The notes beneath the pieces are model-generated. The model was not told the origin of the DNA and made no database searches. It saw nothing but the letters and a program-made list of their open reading frames with translations. Positions 26,117-34,868 of a DNA stretch of 64,000 bases are shown here, piece after piece. The position numbers and the translations under genes were made by a program. Each line of letters opens with the position of its first letter. The first letter of the stretch is position 1. Origin of the DNA: Alphaproteobacteria bacterium (GTDB lineage: Bacteria > Pseudomonadota > Alphaproteobacteria > RS24); assembly GCA_029248825.1 (NCBI GenBank), contig JAQWIP010000102.1:1-64000 (forward strand), read 5' to 3'.

Positions 26117-28509
26117 CAGTGTTTGTCCACCAAAATTTCGCGTTTGCCAGATCCGTTTGGCGGGCTGATAACGCCTTGTTCTTCCATTTGCTCAATCAGA
26201 CCCGCCGCCCGATTATAGCCGATTTGCAGGCGCCGCTGCACATAAGAGGTCGAGGCGCGGCCATCGCGCGTGACAATGGCCACCGCTTGGTCGTAGAGGC
26301 TTTCCGCGACATCGACTTCCATGTCGCCGGCCTCTTCGGCTTCTTTGGTAACCTCTTCCAAATATAACGGCTCACCTTGTTTCTTTAAGTAGCTGACGAC
26401 TTTTTCGACTTCATCATCGGAAACAAAAGGCCCATGCACACGCTGCACCCGACCGCCGCCGCCCATGAACAACATATCGCCTTGCCCCAAAAGCTGCTCG
26501 CCGCCTTGCTCGCCCAAAACCGTGCGACTGTCGATTTTCGAGGTCACTTGAAACGAAATGCGGCTCGGGAAATTGGCTTTAATCGTGCCAGTAATCACAT
26601 CCACCGATGGGCGTTGCGTGGCGGTGATGAGATGCACCCCGGCGGCGCGCGCCATTTGCGCCAGACGCTGCACGGCGCCCTCAATGTCTTTGCCCGCCAC
26701 CATCATCAAGTCAGCCATCTCATCGATGACCACGACGATGAAAGGGAGAACCTCGGTTTCAATAATCTCATCTTCAAACATCGCCTCGCCGCTTTCGGGG
26801 TCGAAGCCCGTCTGCACACGGCGCGATAAAGTCTCGCCCGATTTTTGCGCCTCGCTCATTTTATCGTTAAAGCCCTCGATATTGCGCACGCCGATTTTGG
26901 CCATCTTGCGATAGCGATTTTCCATTTCCTGCACGACCCATTTCAGCGCGACCACCGCTTTTTTCGGCTCGGTGACCACCGGCGCCAACAAATGCGGAAT
27001 GCCATCATAGACCGACAGCTCAAGCATTTTCGGGTCGACCAAAATCAGGCGGCATTCGGCTGGCGACAGGCGGTAGAGGATCGATAAAATCATCGTGTTA
27101 ATGCCAACCGATTTACCCGAGCCCGTCGTCCCCGCCACCAAAAGGTGAGGCATTTTCGTGAGGTCGGCCATCACTGGCGCGCCGCCAATGTCTTTGCCGA
27201 GCGCCATGGTTAATTTGCTTTTGCCATTTTCAAAATCGCTGCTCGACAATAATTCGCGCAAAGACACCAGCTCGCGCGTCTGATTGGGCAACTCAATGCC
27301 AATGACATTGGCGCCCGGCACCGGCGCCACGCGCGCCGAAACGGCGCTCATTGAGCGCGCGATATCATCCGACAAGCCAACCACGCGCGACGAGCGAACG
27401 CCAGCAGCGGGTTCTAATTCATAGAGCGTCACCACAGGGCCGGGGCGCACTTTGCCGATGGTGCCGCGCACGCCGAAATCTTGCAGCACGGTTTCCAGCA
27501 TTCGCGCATTGGCCTCCAGCGCATCCTTGCTCAAGGTGGTGGCTTGGCGCGGTGGTTTATGTTCGGTCAGAAGGCGCAAGGGCGGCAATTGATATTGGCT
27601 GGTTTTTTCAAACGCCAAACGCGGCTGCTGCTCGCGCGTCGCGCGGCGGCCCTTTTTGGGCGCCGGTTTTTTGTCGGTCACTTCGACAGCTGAGCCCTCG
27701 TCTGGCACTTCCGCCGCTTGCGGCGCAGGCGTTGCGGGCGCATCGCTGGGCTGTGGCTCGGGTTGACCCGCCATTTTGCGCGCGCGAAGGGCCGGCAGAA
27801 GATGTCTCACGCGGCTGGAAAGGCTTGCGCCGACAGCCGTCAATTTGGCGAACAACTGGTTCGGTTGGGGTTGGGGGCGCACCACGAGGCGCGCGAAACG
27901 CAGCCCCGTTTTGGCGCCCAAGAGAGCGCCCGTCGCCACCGCGCGGGTGAGGCCACTGGCATAAAGCGCCAGCAAAATGGCCGCCAATCCGAAGCCGCTC
28001 GCCAAAACCCATTCGACCGTTCGCCCCGGATAATAATGAATGACAGCCAAAAGCATCTCCACCCAAACGCCCATTAGCTGACCGAAAGCCCCGCCATGAA
28101 ACGGGTCATAGGGCGAGGCATCGCGCCCGATGAGCGCAAAACTGAGCGCCATAAATAAAGGCGCCGCACAGGCAGCCAGAAACCGCCAATTGGGATGGGT
28201 AATCTCAAGGCCGCGCAATTGGCGCGCCGCGCGCGCCCCCACGGGCAACAAAATCAGCCACGCCGCATGGCCAAGACTTTGCATCACCAAATCGGCGACA
28301 AATGCGCCCGAAGTGCCAAGCCAATTATTTGGGCTTTGGGTATTGCTGGTATTTAAACTGGCGTCTTGCGCATCAAACCCCAATAGCGCTACGCCCACAT
28401 AGACCACGGCCAGCAGCGTTAAGCTGGCCGAAACCCGCAGCCATAAAACAGCCAAAAGGCGGCGCAAAAACGGCATAAGGCCTCGGCGGAATTCTTGCAG
28501 TCGGCTCAT
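26116..28509 (-). CDS. ftsK: DNA translocase FtsK
   Basis: The 797-residue protein pumps DNA at the septum and activates dif recombination. The N terminus (about 1-180) has four or five hydrophobic helices, then a Pro/Ala-rich linker, then the motor. The motor has PHLLVAGTTGSGKSVGIN (Walker A), VVVIDEMADLMMVAG (Walker B) and ATQRPSVDVITGTIKANFPS. The C-terminal gamma winged helix reads TSYVQRRLQIGYNRAAGLIE. I start at ATG 28509 (MSRLQEFRR), which overlaps the aminotransferase stop as ATGA. The open frame to 28887 is antisense noise. Confidence 0.96.
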   Translation of the reverse strand: MSRLQEFRRGLMPFLRRLLAVLWLRVSASLTLLAVVYVGVALLGFDAQDASLNTSNTQSPNNWLGTSGAFVADLVMQSLGHAAWLILLPVGARAARQLRGLEITHPNWRFLAACAAPLFMALSFALIGRDASPYDPFHGGAFGQLMGVWVEMLLAVIHYYPGRTVEWVLASGFGLAAILLALYASGLTRAVATGALLGAKTGLRFARLVVRPQPQPNQLFAKLTAVGASLSSRVRHLLPALRARKMAGQPEPQPSDAPATPAPQAAEVPDEGSAVEVTDKKPAPKKGRRATREQQPRLAFEKTSQYQLPPLRLLTEHKPPRQATTLSKDALEANARMLETVLQDFGVRGTIGKVRPGPVVTLYELEPAAGVRSSRVVGLSDDIARSMSAVSARVAPVPGANVIGIELPNQTRELVSLRELLSSSDFENGKSKLTMALGKDIGGAPVMADLTKMPHLLVAGTTGSGKSVGINTMILSILYRLSPAECRLILVDPKMLELSVYDGIPHLLAPVVTEPKKAVVALKWVVQEMENRYRKMAKIGVRNIEGFNDKMSEAQKSGETLSRRVQTGFDPESGEAMFEDEIIETEVLPFIVVVIDEMADLMMVAGKDIEGAVQRLAQMARAAGVHLITATQRPSVDVITGTIKANFPSRISFQVTSKIDSRTVLGEQGGEQLLGQGDMLFMGGGGRVQRVHGPFVSDDEVEKVVSYLKKQGEPLYLEEVTKEAEEAGDMEVDVAESLYDQAVAIVTRDGRASTSYVQRRLQIGYNRAAGLIEQMEEQGVISPPNGSGKREILVDKH

Positions 28510-29753
28510 CTTGCCACCTCCCCCTGGGGGTGCGCATCGAGACACGCTTTTAGCTTCAGCAAGGCCGTGCGCGTTTCCTCTAAGGGAGCCACCAAAGCCA
28601 CGCGGATATAAGGGGCGCTGATATTCGCGCCGCCAATGTTCGCGCTCGTGGCGCTCGTTGCGCTCGGTGCGCTCGGCTGGGTGAGATACGCGCCTGGCAA
28701 AACCCGTACCCCCGCTTCGCGCCAGAGGGTTTTCGTTGTCGCCTCGCCATCGCCGACATGGAGCCATAAAAAGAAACCGCCTTGGGGTCGGTAAAAACCA
28801 TAGGCCGTGCCGAAAATCTCTTGCGCTATATCTAATTTGGCACGATAGGCCGTGCGATTGTCTTCCACATGGGCATCGTCGCCCCACGCCAGAGCGGCCG
28901 CGTTTTGCACCGGCAAAGGCGATTGCGGGCCCGCCACCATGCGTAATTTTTGCAAACGCGCCATCGCGCTTTTGCCGCCCGCCACAAACCCCGAGCGCAG
29001 ACCAGGCAGATTGGAACGTTTGGACAGCGAGTGAAACACCATCACGGGCGCATCGCTATCTTGCGCCTCGGCCATGACTTCCAGCATGGAGGGCGGCGGA
29101 CTGGCGGCCAGCGGCGTGTCGTAAATTTCGCTATAGCATTCATCGACCAATAATAAGAAGTCGTGGTTTTTGGCCAGCTCATAGGCGCGCGTGAGATAGG
29201 CTTTATCGGCAATGGCGCCTTGCGGATTGGCGGGCGAGCATAAATAAAGTGCGCGCAAGCGAGATAAAATCTCGGGGGTTAGGCTTTCTAAATCGGGCAA
29301 AAATCCGCTTTCGGCGGGCGCGTCGAGATAGAGCGGGGTCGCGCCTGCCGCCAAAGCGGCGCTGGCGTAAACTTGATAAAACGGGTTGGGCATGGCCATG
29401 ACGCCCTGCGGTTTGGGCGGGGCGACTTGAGCCGCCAAAAACAGCCCTTCGCGCGTGCCATTGAGCGGCAGAATTTGCGCGCCCTCGGACAAAAGCCCGG
29501 CCTCAAGAGAAAAGCGGCGCCAGAGCCAGCCCTCGACAGCGGCGCGCCAGTCTGGCGTGCCACCAATCGGCGGGTAGCGACCATAGTCGGCCCTATTGCT
29601 TTGCAGAGCGTCCAAGACAAAACTTGGCGGCGCGTGTTGCGGCTCGCCAATCGCCATCGAACAAGGCACATCGCCTGGCTCGCACCCGTCCAACAGCGTC
29701 CGAAGGCGCGCGAAGGGGGAGGCGGGAAGGGCGTCGAAGGGCCCATGGGACAT
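28506..29753 (-). CDS. PLP-dependent class I/II aminotransferase
   Basis: The 415-residue fold-type I aminotransferase has NGTREGLFLAAQ, PNPFYQVYASAALAAGATP, YLCSPANPQGAI, the LLLVDECYSEIY Asp and the PLP lysine in FHSLSKRSNLPGLRSGF. It most resembles the DapC-like or aspartate aminotransferase subgroup. The exact substrate is uncertain. A low-complexity Ser-Ala-Thr insertion (SAPSATSATSANIGG) lies near residue 360, matching 9-bp DNA repeats. It is translationally coupled to ftsK by an ATGA overlap, as in several alphaproteobacteria. Confidence 0.88.
   Translation of the reverse strand: MSHGPFDALPASPFARLRTLLDGCEPGDVPCSMAIGEPQHAPPSFVLDALQSNRADYGRYPPIGGTPDWRAAVEGWLWRRFSLEAGLLSEGAQILPLNGTREGLFLAAQVAPPKPQGVMAMPNPFYQVYASAALAAGATPLYLDAPAESGFLPDLESLTPEILSRLRALYLCSPANPQGAIADKAYLTRAYELAKNHDFLLLVDECYSEIYDTPLAASPPPSMLEVMAEAQDSDAPVMVFHSLSKRSNLPGLRSGFVAGGKSAMARLQKLRMVAGPQSPLPVQNAAALAWGDDAHVEDNRTAYRAKLDIAQEIFGTAYGFYRPQGGFFLWLHVGDGEATTKTLWREAGVRVLPGAYLTQPSAPSATSATSANIGGANISAPYIRVALVAPLEETRTALLKLKACLDAHPQGEVAR
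28642..28677. repeat. Four 9-bp tandem repeats in the aminotransferase gene
   Basis: Units at 28642, 28651, 28660 and 28669 each read GCGCTCG plus two variable bases. They encode the Ser-Ala-Thr/Pro stretch of the aminotransferase in frame, so gain or loss of units would only alter loop length. Confidence 0.85.
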
Positions 29754-29770
29754 GGTGTCTCTCCAAAAAG

Positions 29771-29805
29771 AAACCCGAGCGGCGCTTTTCGCCCCACTCG
29801 GGTTT
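29771..29805. terminator. Intrinsic terminator between amtB and the aminotransferase gene
   Basis: AAACCCGAG (29771-29779) pairs with CTCGGGTTT (29797-29805). On the minus strand the stem is followed by CTTTTTGG, so it ends amtB transcription 77 bp past the stop. The aminotransferase ATG lies only 17 bp beyond, so its promoter must be within or before the hairpin, or some read-through must occur. Confidence 0.8.
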
Positions 29806-29881
29806 GTTCGAATCAGCTGCCCCTACACTAGCCCAGCCCCGTCACGCGGGTCAAAGGGCATAAATTAAAGCGCGCGCCGGT

Positions 29882-31102
29882 TTAGCCACCAAACCCAACT
29901 TCTGGATTGGCCGCTACTTTATGGATCGATAAATCCGCGCCTTGGCGCTCTTCTTCTTCGCTCAAGCGAATGCCCATCGTGCGCTTCAGCAGGCCATAAA
30001 TAATCGCGCCGCAAAGCGCGGCAAAGCCACAGCCAACCAACGTGCCGATGAGTTGCGAGGCCAAACTCACGCCGCCCAAACCACCAAAGGCCGCTTGGCC
30101 AAAAATACCACAAGCCACACCGCCCCAAGCGCCCGCCAAACCATGCAAAGGCCAGACGCCGAGGACATCATCGATTTTCAATGTCTCTTGGCAGAAAATA
30201 AACGCATAGACAAATAAGACACCGGCAGTCGCGCCTGTTGCCAAAGCGCCGGCTGGATGCATGACGTCCGAGCCCGCACACACGGCGACCAGTCCGGCCA
30301 AAGCGCCATTATGCACAAAGCCCGGATCGCCCTTGCCAAACCAAAGCGCGGCCAGCAATCCACCGACCATCGCCATCAATGAGTTGACCGCGACCAGACC
30401 CGAAACCCCCTCGAGGGATTGCGCCGAAACCACGTTAAAACCAAACCAACCAATGCACAGCAACCAGCTACCCAAGGCCAACCAAGGAATAGAACTGGGC
30501 GGGAACGGGCGGCCCTTTGGGCCATAGCGGCCAAGCCGCGCACCGAGCAAAATCACCGCCGAAAAAGCCAGCCAACCGCCGACCGCATGCACCACAACCG
30601 AGCCTGCAAAATCATGGAAAGGCGCGCCGAAACTGGCCTCTAACCAAGCTTGAAATCCGAAGTTGCCGTTCCAAATCATCCCCTCAAACACCGGATAGAC
30701 CAGACCGACAATCGCCGCCGAAGCCAAGAGCTGCGGGCCAAATTTCGCGCGCTCTGCAATGCCGCCCGAAATAATTGCGGGAATGGCGGCGGCGAAAGTT
30801 AGCAGAAAGAAAAACTTAATCAGCGAGAGGCCTTGTGGGCCATAGGTTTCATCGCCCGCGCTGCCGCTGATGGTGGCGGCGGAAGACATAAAGTCGACAC
30901 CGTAAGCCACCGAATAGCCGACAAAGAAATAGGCCAAAGTCGAAATGCCAAAATCGGACAAGATTTTGACCATCGCATTGACTTGGTTTTTGCGCCGCAC
31001 TGTGCCGACTTCCAAAAACGCAAAGCCTGCGTGCATCGCGAAAACAAGTATCGCGCCCATGAGAATAAAAAAGACGTCGCCGCCGACCAGATTGTTTTCC
31101 AT
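29882..31102 (-). CDS. amtB: Ammonium transporter Amt
   Basis: The 406-residue inner-membrane protein has eleven hydrophobic segments and the Amt/Rh hallmarks. FAGSVVVHAVGGWLAF has the first pore His, and VWPLHGLAGAWGG has the second. Other family motifs are ISGGIAERAKF and MIWNGNFGFQAW. The cytoplasmic tail (GIRLSEEEERQGADLSIH) is the form that interacts with PII proteins. No glnK/glnB gene is adjacent, although one normally is. A sigma-54 promoter lies 35 bp upstream, indicating nitrogen-limitation control. A terminator follows. Confidence 0.96.
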   Translation of the reverse strand: MENNLVGGDVFFILMGAILVFAMHAGFAFLEVGTVRRKNQVNAMVKILSDFGISTLAYFFVGYSVAYGVDFMSSAATISGSAGDETYGPQGLSLIKFFFLLTFAAAIPAIISGGIAERAKFGPQLLASAAIVGLVYPVFEGMIWNGNFGFQAWLEASFGAPFHDFAGSVVVHAVGGWLAFSAVILLGARLGRYGPKGRPFPPSSIPWLALGSWLLCIGWFGFNVVSAQSLEGVSGLVAVNSLMAMVGGLLAALWFGKGDPGFVHNGALAGLVAVCAGSDVMHPAGALATGATAGVLFVYAFIFCQETLKIDDVLGVWPLHGLAGAWGGVACGIFGQAAFGGLGGVSLASQLIGTLVGCGFAALCGAIIYGLLKRTMGIRLSEEEERQGADLSIHKVAANPEVGFGG

Positions 31103-31136
31103 TACAGAACCCCCAAGATGAATTTGCTTTATTTAT

Positions 31137-31153
31137 GCAATAAACGTGCCAAA
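31137..31153 (-). promoter_or_regulatory. Sigma-54 (RpoN) promoter of amtB
   Basis: On the minus strand the bases read TTGGCACGTTTATTGCA. The -24 GG and -12 GC are separated by exactly 10 bases, and the sequence matches the RpoN consensus YTGGCACGrNNNTTGCW at every fixed position except the weak r. The expected transcription start is about 31127, giving a leader of roughly 25 bases before the amtB ATG. An activator such as NtrC would bind further upstream (above 31153). A CGCAA-ACC-TTGCG inverted repeat near 31176-31188 is the only candidate I see. Confidence 0.85.
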
Positions 31154-31306
31154 TGCCTTTCTCGCCCTCTCACCTCGCAAACCTTGCGGGCTTTTGGGTT
31201 ATTTGCCCTAATTCTAGGCGCCCCTCGGCTGACTGCCCATTATTTAGGCAGGCGCGGGAGCTATACAGGGCTAGACGACAGCTTGGTTTTTTGGCACTGT
31301 CGCGCC

Positions 31307-32656
31307 ATGACATCCCCCGCCCCACCTGTTTCTGGCCCTGCCGCTTACTCCCGCGTTTCGACTCTTGAGCGCGTGGATGTGCTTGTGCATGGCGGCGGCA
31401 ATAGCGCCAAAATAACCGCCCTTTGTTTGGCCGCCGCAGGCTTTGGTGTCGCCCTTCACGACACGCCTGCGCCCGAATTGCCAGATTGGCAAAGCGTTTT
31501 GGCCCTCAGCCCCGCGGCGCGGCGGATGCTCGAAACCCTGGAGATTTGGCAAACTCTCGACCAGCCCAGCGCGCCGATTACAGACATGCAAGTTTATGCG
31601 CGCGCTAGCGATGTCTCGACAGATAACTCAACAGAGACCTCAACAGAAACGCCTTTGTTCCCCGCCAGTCTCGGCTTTGGCGCGCCCAAAGGCGAGGGCG
31701 AAGAGATAGAAATTCTGGCACATATCGTCAGCCTCGCCAGTCTCGGGCGGGCGCTATCGGGGGCGCTTGAAAGCCAAATTCAAAACGGGCGCATCACCCG
31801 ACTGGCCACACCCATCGTCGATTTTTCGGCGTCCGAAACCCGCGCCACTTTGGCCGATGGCACATACATAAAAACCGAGCTTCTCATCGACACGCAAAAG
31901 ACGCCCCCCCTTTGGCGACAAAAAGCGGCGGCGCGACCCTTGCGCCACGATTATCAAGCGGGGGCTTTGGTTGGCCAATTGCGCCGCGACCGCCCGCACG
32001 CCAATTTGGCGCAGCAAATCTTTTTGCCCAGCGGCCCGCTAGCCCTCTTGCCGGTGCCGAGCGATGGCGCGCAAAACGTTGCCATGGTTTGGTCGTTGCC
32101 CAAGGCGCGCGCCGAGGCTTTGGCCAAAGTGGAGCCAGACCTCGTCGCGCATGAATTGCAAAAAGCGACCGAGGGTCGGCTTGGCGATTTTACGATTGAG
32201 GGCGACTTGGCCGTGCAAGATTTGCAATTGCAGCTGGCGGAAAATTTTGTCGAGGGGCGCATGGTTTTGCTGGGCGATGCCGCCCATGTGGTGCATCCCT
32301 TGGCCGGACAGGGGTTTAATTTGACCCTTCGAGACGCCAGTCTTTTGGCAGATGTTTTATACGAGACGCGCCAGCTCGGCCTCGCTTTTGGAGATGGCGC
32401 CATGCTGGCCACCTATGAAACCACCCGCCGCGCCGACGCCAAATTAACCGCCGCCGCCACCCATGGGTTGGCCAATTTATTTTCCAGCCCGCTGGCAAAA
32501 TTAGCCCGCTTGGGAATGGCAATAACCGGACAAAGCGTGTCGCGCGATACGCGTTTGCGCGAGCAGATGAACGCTCAAGCCAATAGCGGTTTGAGCGTCA
32601 CCGAGCAGGGGCTGCCCCTCGCGCGGCTGATGCGCGGCGAACGGTTTGACGATTAG
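31307..32656 (+). CDS. UbiH/UbiF/COQ6-family FAD-dependent hydroxylase
   Basis: The 449-residue flavoprotein belongs to the aromatic-ring hydroxylases of ubiquinone synthesis. The FAD dinucleotide motif near the N terminus is VDVLVHGGGNSAKITALCL. The family signature MVLLGDAAHVVHPLAGQGFN lies at about 325, followed by LTLRDASLLADVLYE. Which ring carbon it hydroxylates cannot be told. The start is uncertain: I use ATG 31307, with no clear Shine-Dalgarno. The frame is open back to 30833 but antisense to amtB. The N-terminal motif is atypical (GGGNSA rather than GGGLVG). Confidence 0.85.
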   Translation: MTSPAPPVSGPAAYSRVSTLERVDVLVHGGGNSAKITALCLAAAGFGVALHDTPAPELPDWQSVLALSPAARRMLETLEIWQTLDQPSAPITDMQVYARASDVSTDNSTETSTETPLFPASLGFGAPKGEGEEIEILAHIVSLASLGRALSGALESQIQNGRITRLATPIVDFSASETRATLADGTYIKTELLIDTQKTPPLWRQKAAARPLRHDYQAGALVGQLRRDRPHANLAQQIFLPSGPLALLPVPSDGAQNVAMVWSLPKARAEALAKVEPDLVAHELQKATEGRLGDFTIEGDLAVQDLQLQLAENFVEGRMVLLGDAAHVVHPLAGQGFNLTLRDASLLADVLYETRQLGLAFGDGAMLATYETTRRADAKLTAAATHGLANLFSSPLAKLARLGMAITGQSVSRDTRLREQMNAQANSGLSVTEQGLPLARLMRGERFDD

Positions 32657-32662
32657 CAAAAT

Positions 32663-32860
32663 TTATGACGAGAGTTTGCGCGCTTCTTCGGGCAGCATGA
32701 TGGGAATGCCATCGCGCACGGGAAACGCCAGATTGGCATCTTTTGAAATCAGCTCATTGGCTTTGGCATCATAAGACAAGGGCCCATGGCTGACCGGACA
32801 GACCAGAAGCTCGAGAAGGCTTGGGTCTAAATTGGCTTGCGCTTGGCTATCATCCTTCAT
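32663..32860 (-). CDS. Trm112-family protein (YcaR-like)
   Basis: This 65-residue protein has the Trm112/UPF0434 core [17 protein letters not shown] and [20 protein letters not shown]. Eukaryotic Trm112 is a methyltransferase activator, and the bacterial role is less defined. Only one Cys of the zinc-knuckle pattern is seen here, as in many bacterial members. It lies 31 bp downstream of the Lon-N gene on the same strand, a common alphaproteobacterial pairing. It is convergent with the ubiH-type gene, with 6 bp between. Confidence 0.87.
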   Translation of the reverse strand: MKDDSQAQANLDPSLLELLVCPVSHGPLSYDAKANELISKDANLAFPVRDGIPIMLPEEARKLSS

Positions 32861-32891
32861 GGTGTTTCCCCTATCTGGCTTTATCTGGCCG

Positions 32892-33563
32892 TTATTGTAC
32901 CGAATTATCGTTAGAGCCGCCCGATTGGCTGAGCTGCGCCAGCACCATTTCGGTCAGCGCGATTAAAATTTCTGCCCGCTCCCCAAGGGTAACGGCTTCC
33001 AACATGGCCTGTTTTTCTTGCGGCCCATAGGGGCTAATAATGCACAAACTATTGACCAAGGCTTCATTGCCAGAACTTTCAATCGCTTCCCAATCGGCTT
33101 GCATGCCGTTTAAATCGAGATAGCGGCGCAACACATCCAACACCCCATCGCGATTGACATCAAAGCTGCCCACTTCGGATACCAAATCGCTTTCATAGGG
33201 TTTGTAATCGGCTTTGATTTGGCGATAGGGCGTCAGCACATCCAATTCTTGCGCCACGCGAAACCGCGTCACGCCCGTCAAAGACACAATGATGCGCCCC
33301 TCGTCGGTTTCGCTAAAAGAGGTGATGCGTCCCAAGCAGCCGACTTGAGCCAAGGGGGGATGGCTGTCATCGTCTTGTGGTTCGAGCGGTTGCAAAATAC
33401 CGATGAGGCGTCCTTTGCCGAGCGAGTCTTCGAACATCTTTAAATAGCGCGGCTCGAAAATATTCAGCGGCAATTGTCCGCGCGGCAAAAGCAAGACGCC
33501 GTCGAGCGGAAATACCGGCAGGGTTTCCGGCAGCTCATCGGTGGATTCGTAAGTTTGTGACAT
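32892..33563 (-). CDS. Lon N-terminal (LON) domain protein
   Basis: The 223-residue protein consists of the Lon substrate-binding domain alone, with no AAA+ or protease part: [20 protein letters not shown], then [13 protein letters not shown] and a C-terminal helical section. Such stand-alone LON-domain proteins are common in alphaproteobacteria, and their targets are unknown. ATG 33563 follows AAAGG. The frame begins at 33605 but lacks a ribosome site. It lies between the thioredoxin-TPR gene and the Trm112-like gene, all co-directional. Confidence 0.87.
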   Translation of the reverse strand: MSQTYESTDELPETLPVFPLDGVLLLPRGQLPLNIFEPRYLKMFEDSLGKGRLIGILQPLEPQDDDSHPPLAQVGCLGRITSFSETDEGRIIVSLTGVTRFRVAQELDVLTPYRQIKADYKPYESDLVSEVGSFDVNRDGVLDVLRRYLDLNGMQADWEAIESSGNEALVNSLCIISPYGPQEKQAMLEAVTLGERAEILIALTEMVLAQLSQSGGSNDNSVQ

Positions 33564-33608
33564 TGCGTCGGCCTTTCTCGCGCGAGCCTCGCCCGCGCTT
33601 TGCATAAA

Positions 33609-34559
33609 TTAGCTAAACAAAATAGACGACAGTCGCCGCCGCGCCGCAACCACGAAACTTCCTGTGGCGCCATAGGCATCAAATAATTCGACCAATTGCT
33701 TGCGCGCGGCCTCTTCGTTCCAAGCCCGATCGAGCGCGATACTATCCAGCAAACTCTCCAGTGCCAATTCGCGCTGACCCGCCCCATGATAGGCCAAAGC
33801 CAACTCAAAGCGCGCCGCATGATCTTTCGCGTCCGCCGCCACTGCCGCCAGCAAAGGCGCAATCGCCGTTTCCTCGCTCGCATCGCTTGGCTTATCGGCC
33901 ATTTTAATGGCCAGCGCCAAAGCGGCCCGCGCGGCACTCAGCTCGGGGTCATTGTCGTGTGCCGCTGCGCCCGAAAGCGCGGCTTGCGCGGCTGCAATTT
34001 TTTCCGCCGCCGCTCCGGGCGAGGCCAGATGCGCCTGCGCCAAACCGGCCATGGCTTTCGCATTTTCCGGCTCTTGTTCCAGCGCCGCGCTATAGCATTC
34101 AAGGGCGTCTTCCAGCTGACCCGCCGCCAGACTTTCCGCCGCCGTCTCTAGCAAGGCTTCGGCCGGCGAGGCGCCCAGCTCGCCATCGAGGTTTTTCTCG
34201 ATGAATTTTTTCACATCGCTTTCGGGCAGCGCGCCCATAAAGCCATCGACGGGCTGGCCGTCTTTGAAAGCAAAAACCGCAGGAATGGATTGCACTTTTA
34301 ATTGCTGCGCCACTTCCGGGTGCTCATCAATATTCATTTTGGCCAGTCGTATTTGACCCTCGCCCGCTTCGGCCAGGGTTTCCAATACGGGGGTGAGCTG
34401 CTTGCACGGGCCGCACCAAGGCGCCCATAAATCGAGCAGCACCAATTGGCTTTGGCTGGCCTCGATGACATCCACCATAAAGCTTTGCGTGGTGACCTCG
34501 ACAACGGCGCCAGTCGGCTCGCCCTGAACCGGGTTGGCATCTGGTGTGGCATTATCCAT
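33609..34559 (-). CDS. Thioredoxin-TPR protein (YbbN/CnoX type)
   Basis: The 316-residue protein has an N-terminal thioredoxin domain (about 20-125) with LDLWAPWCGPCKQLTPVLE. Helical TPR repeats follow (about 130-300), for example LEDALECYSAALEQEPENAK. This is the layout of CnoX/YbbN, a holdase that protects proteins from chlorine stress and hands them to chaperones. Here the active site is the redox-competent CGPC, as in Caulobacter, not the degenerate E. coli form. ATG 34559 follows AGGAAGCC. It heads a trx-LON-Trm112 operon. Confidence 0.9.
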   Translation of the reverse strand: MDNATPDANPVQGEPTGAVVEVTTQSFMVDVIEASQSQLVLLDLWAPWCGPCKQLTPVLETLAEAGEGQIRLAKMNIDEHPEVAQQLKVQSIPAVFAFKDGQPVDGFMGALPESDVKKFIEKNLDGELGASPAEALLETAAESLAAGQLEDALECYSAALEQEPENAKAMAGLAQAHLASPGAAAEKIAAAQAALSGAAAHDNDPELSAARAALALAIKMADKPSDASEETAIAPLLAAVAADAKDHAARFELALAYHGAGQRELALESLLDSIALDRAWNEEAARKQLVELFDAYGATGSFVVAARRRLSSILFS

Positions 34560-34673
34560 ATGGCTTCCTATTTTCCCGGCCCCCATGGGGAGCCTGACTT
34601 GATGTATATATAGGGTAAAATTTGGTGATAAATAGGGCAAAGCCGATAAAAACGCAAAGCGGGAAAAAGCATC

Positions 34674-34702
34674 TTGTCAAAACCCGTCCATTGGTGCATA
34701 AC
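34674..34702 (+). promoter_or_regulatory. Probable sigma-70 promoter for tRNA-Gly
   Basis: TTGTCA (34674-34679) and CATAAC (34697-34702) are separated by 17 bp and lie 31 bp before the first base of the tRNA gene, so the start would be about 34709. Five of six -35 bases and four of six -10 bases match the consensus. Confidence 0.5.
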
Positions 34703-34733
34703 GCCCTCGTCGTGCAAAAGACATTTCTGTGAC

Positions 34734-34808
34734 GCGGGCGTAGCTCAGGGGTAGAGCACAACCTTGCCAAGGTTGGGGTCGTGAGTTCGAATCTCATCGC
34801 CCGCTCCA
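34734..34808 (+). tRNA. tRNA-Gly (anticodon GCC)
   Basis: The 75-base gene folds as a standard cloverleaf. The acceptor stem GCGGGCG (34734-34740) pairs with CGCCCGC (34798-34804). The D-arm is GCTCAGGGGTAGAGC. The anticodon stem-loop AACCTTGCCAAGGTT carries GCC. The T-arm contains GTTCGAATC, and the discriminator T is followed by an encoded CCA. It reads glycine codons GGC and GGU. The stem of the trx gene leader lies upstream on the other strand. Confidence 0.97.
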
Positions 34809-34868
34809 GAAAATCTTCTTGAAAATGAGCTCAAAAAATCAGTGCAAAATCAGCGCGAGAATACGCCT

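Noticed and set aside
27351..27950. 199-codon plus-strand frame
   Set aside because: It lies wholly opposite ftsK, has skewed Arg/Ala/Pro composition and no family features; a GC-rich antisense shadow.
28510..28887. N-terminal extension of ftsK
   Set aside because: It is antisense-frame noise over the aminotransferase gene; FtsK in this family begins with the membrane helices right after MSRLQEF.
30833..31306. N-terminal extension of the UbiH-type protein
   Set aside because: It runs opposite to amtB and crosses its sigma-54 promoter; the FAD motif must be near the N terminus.
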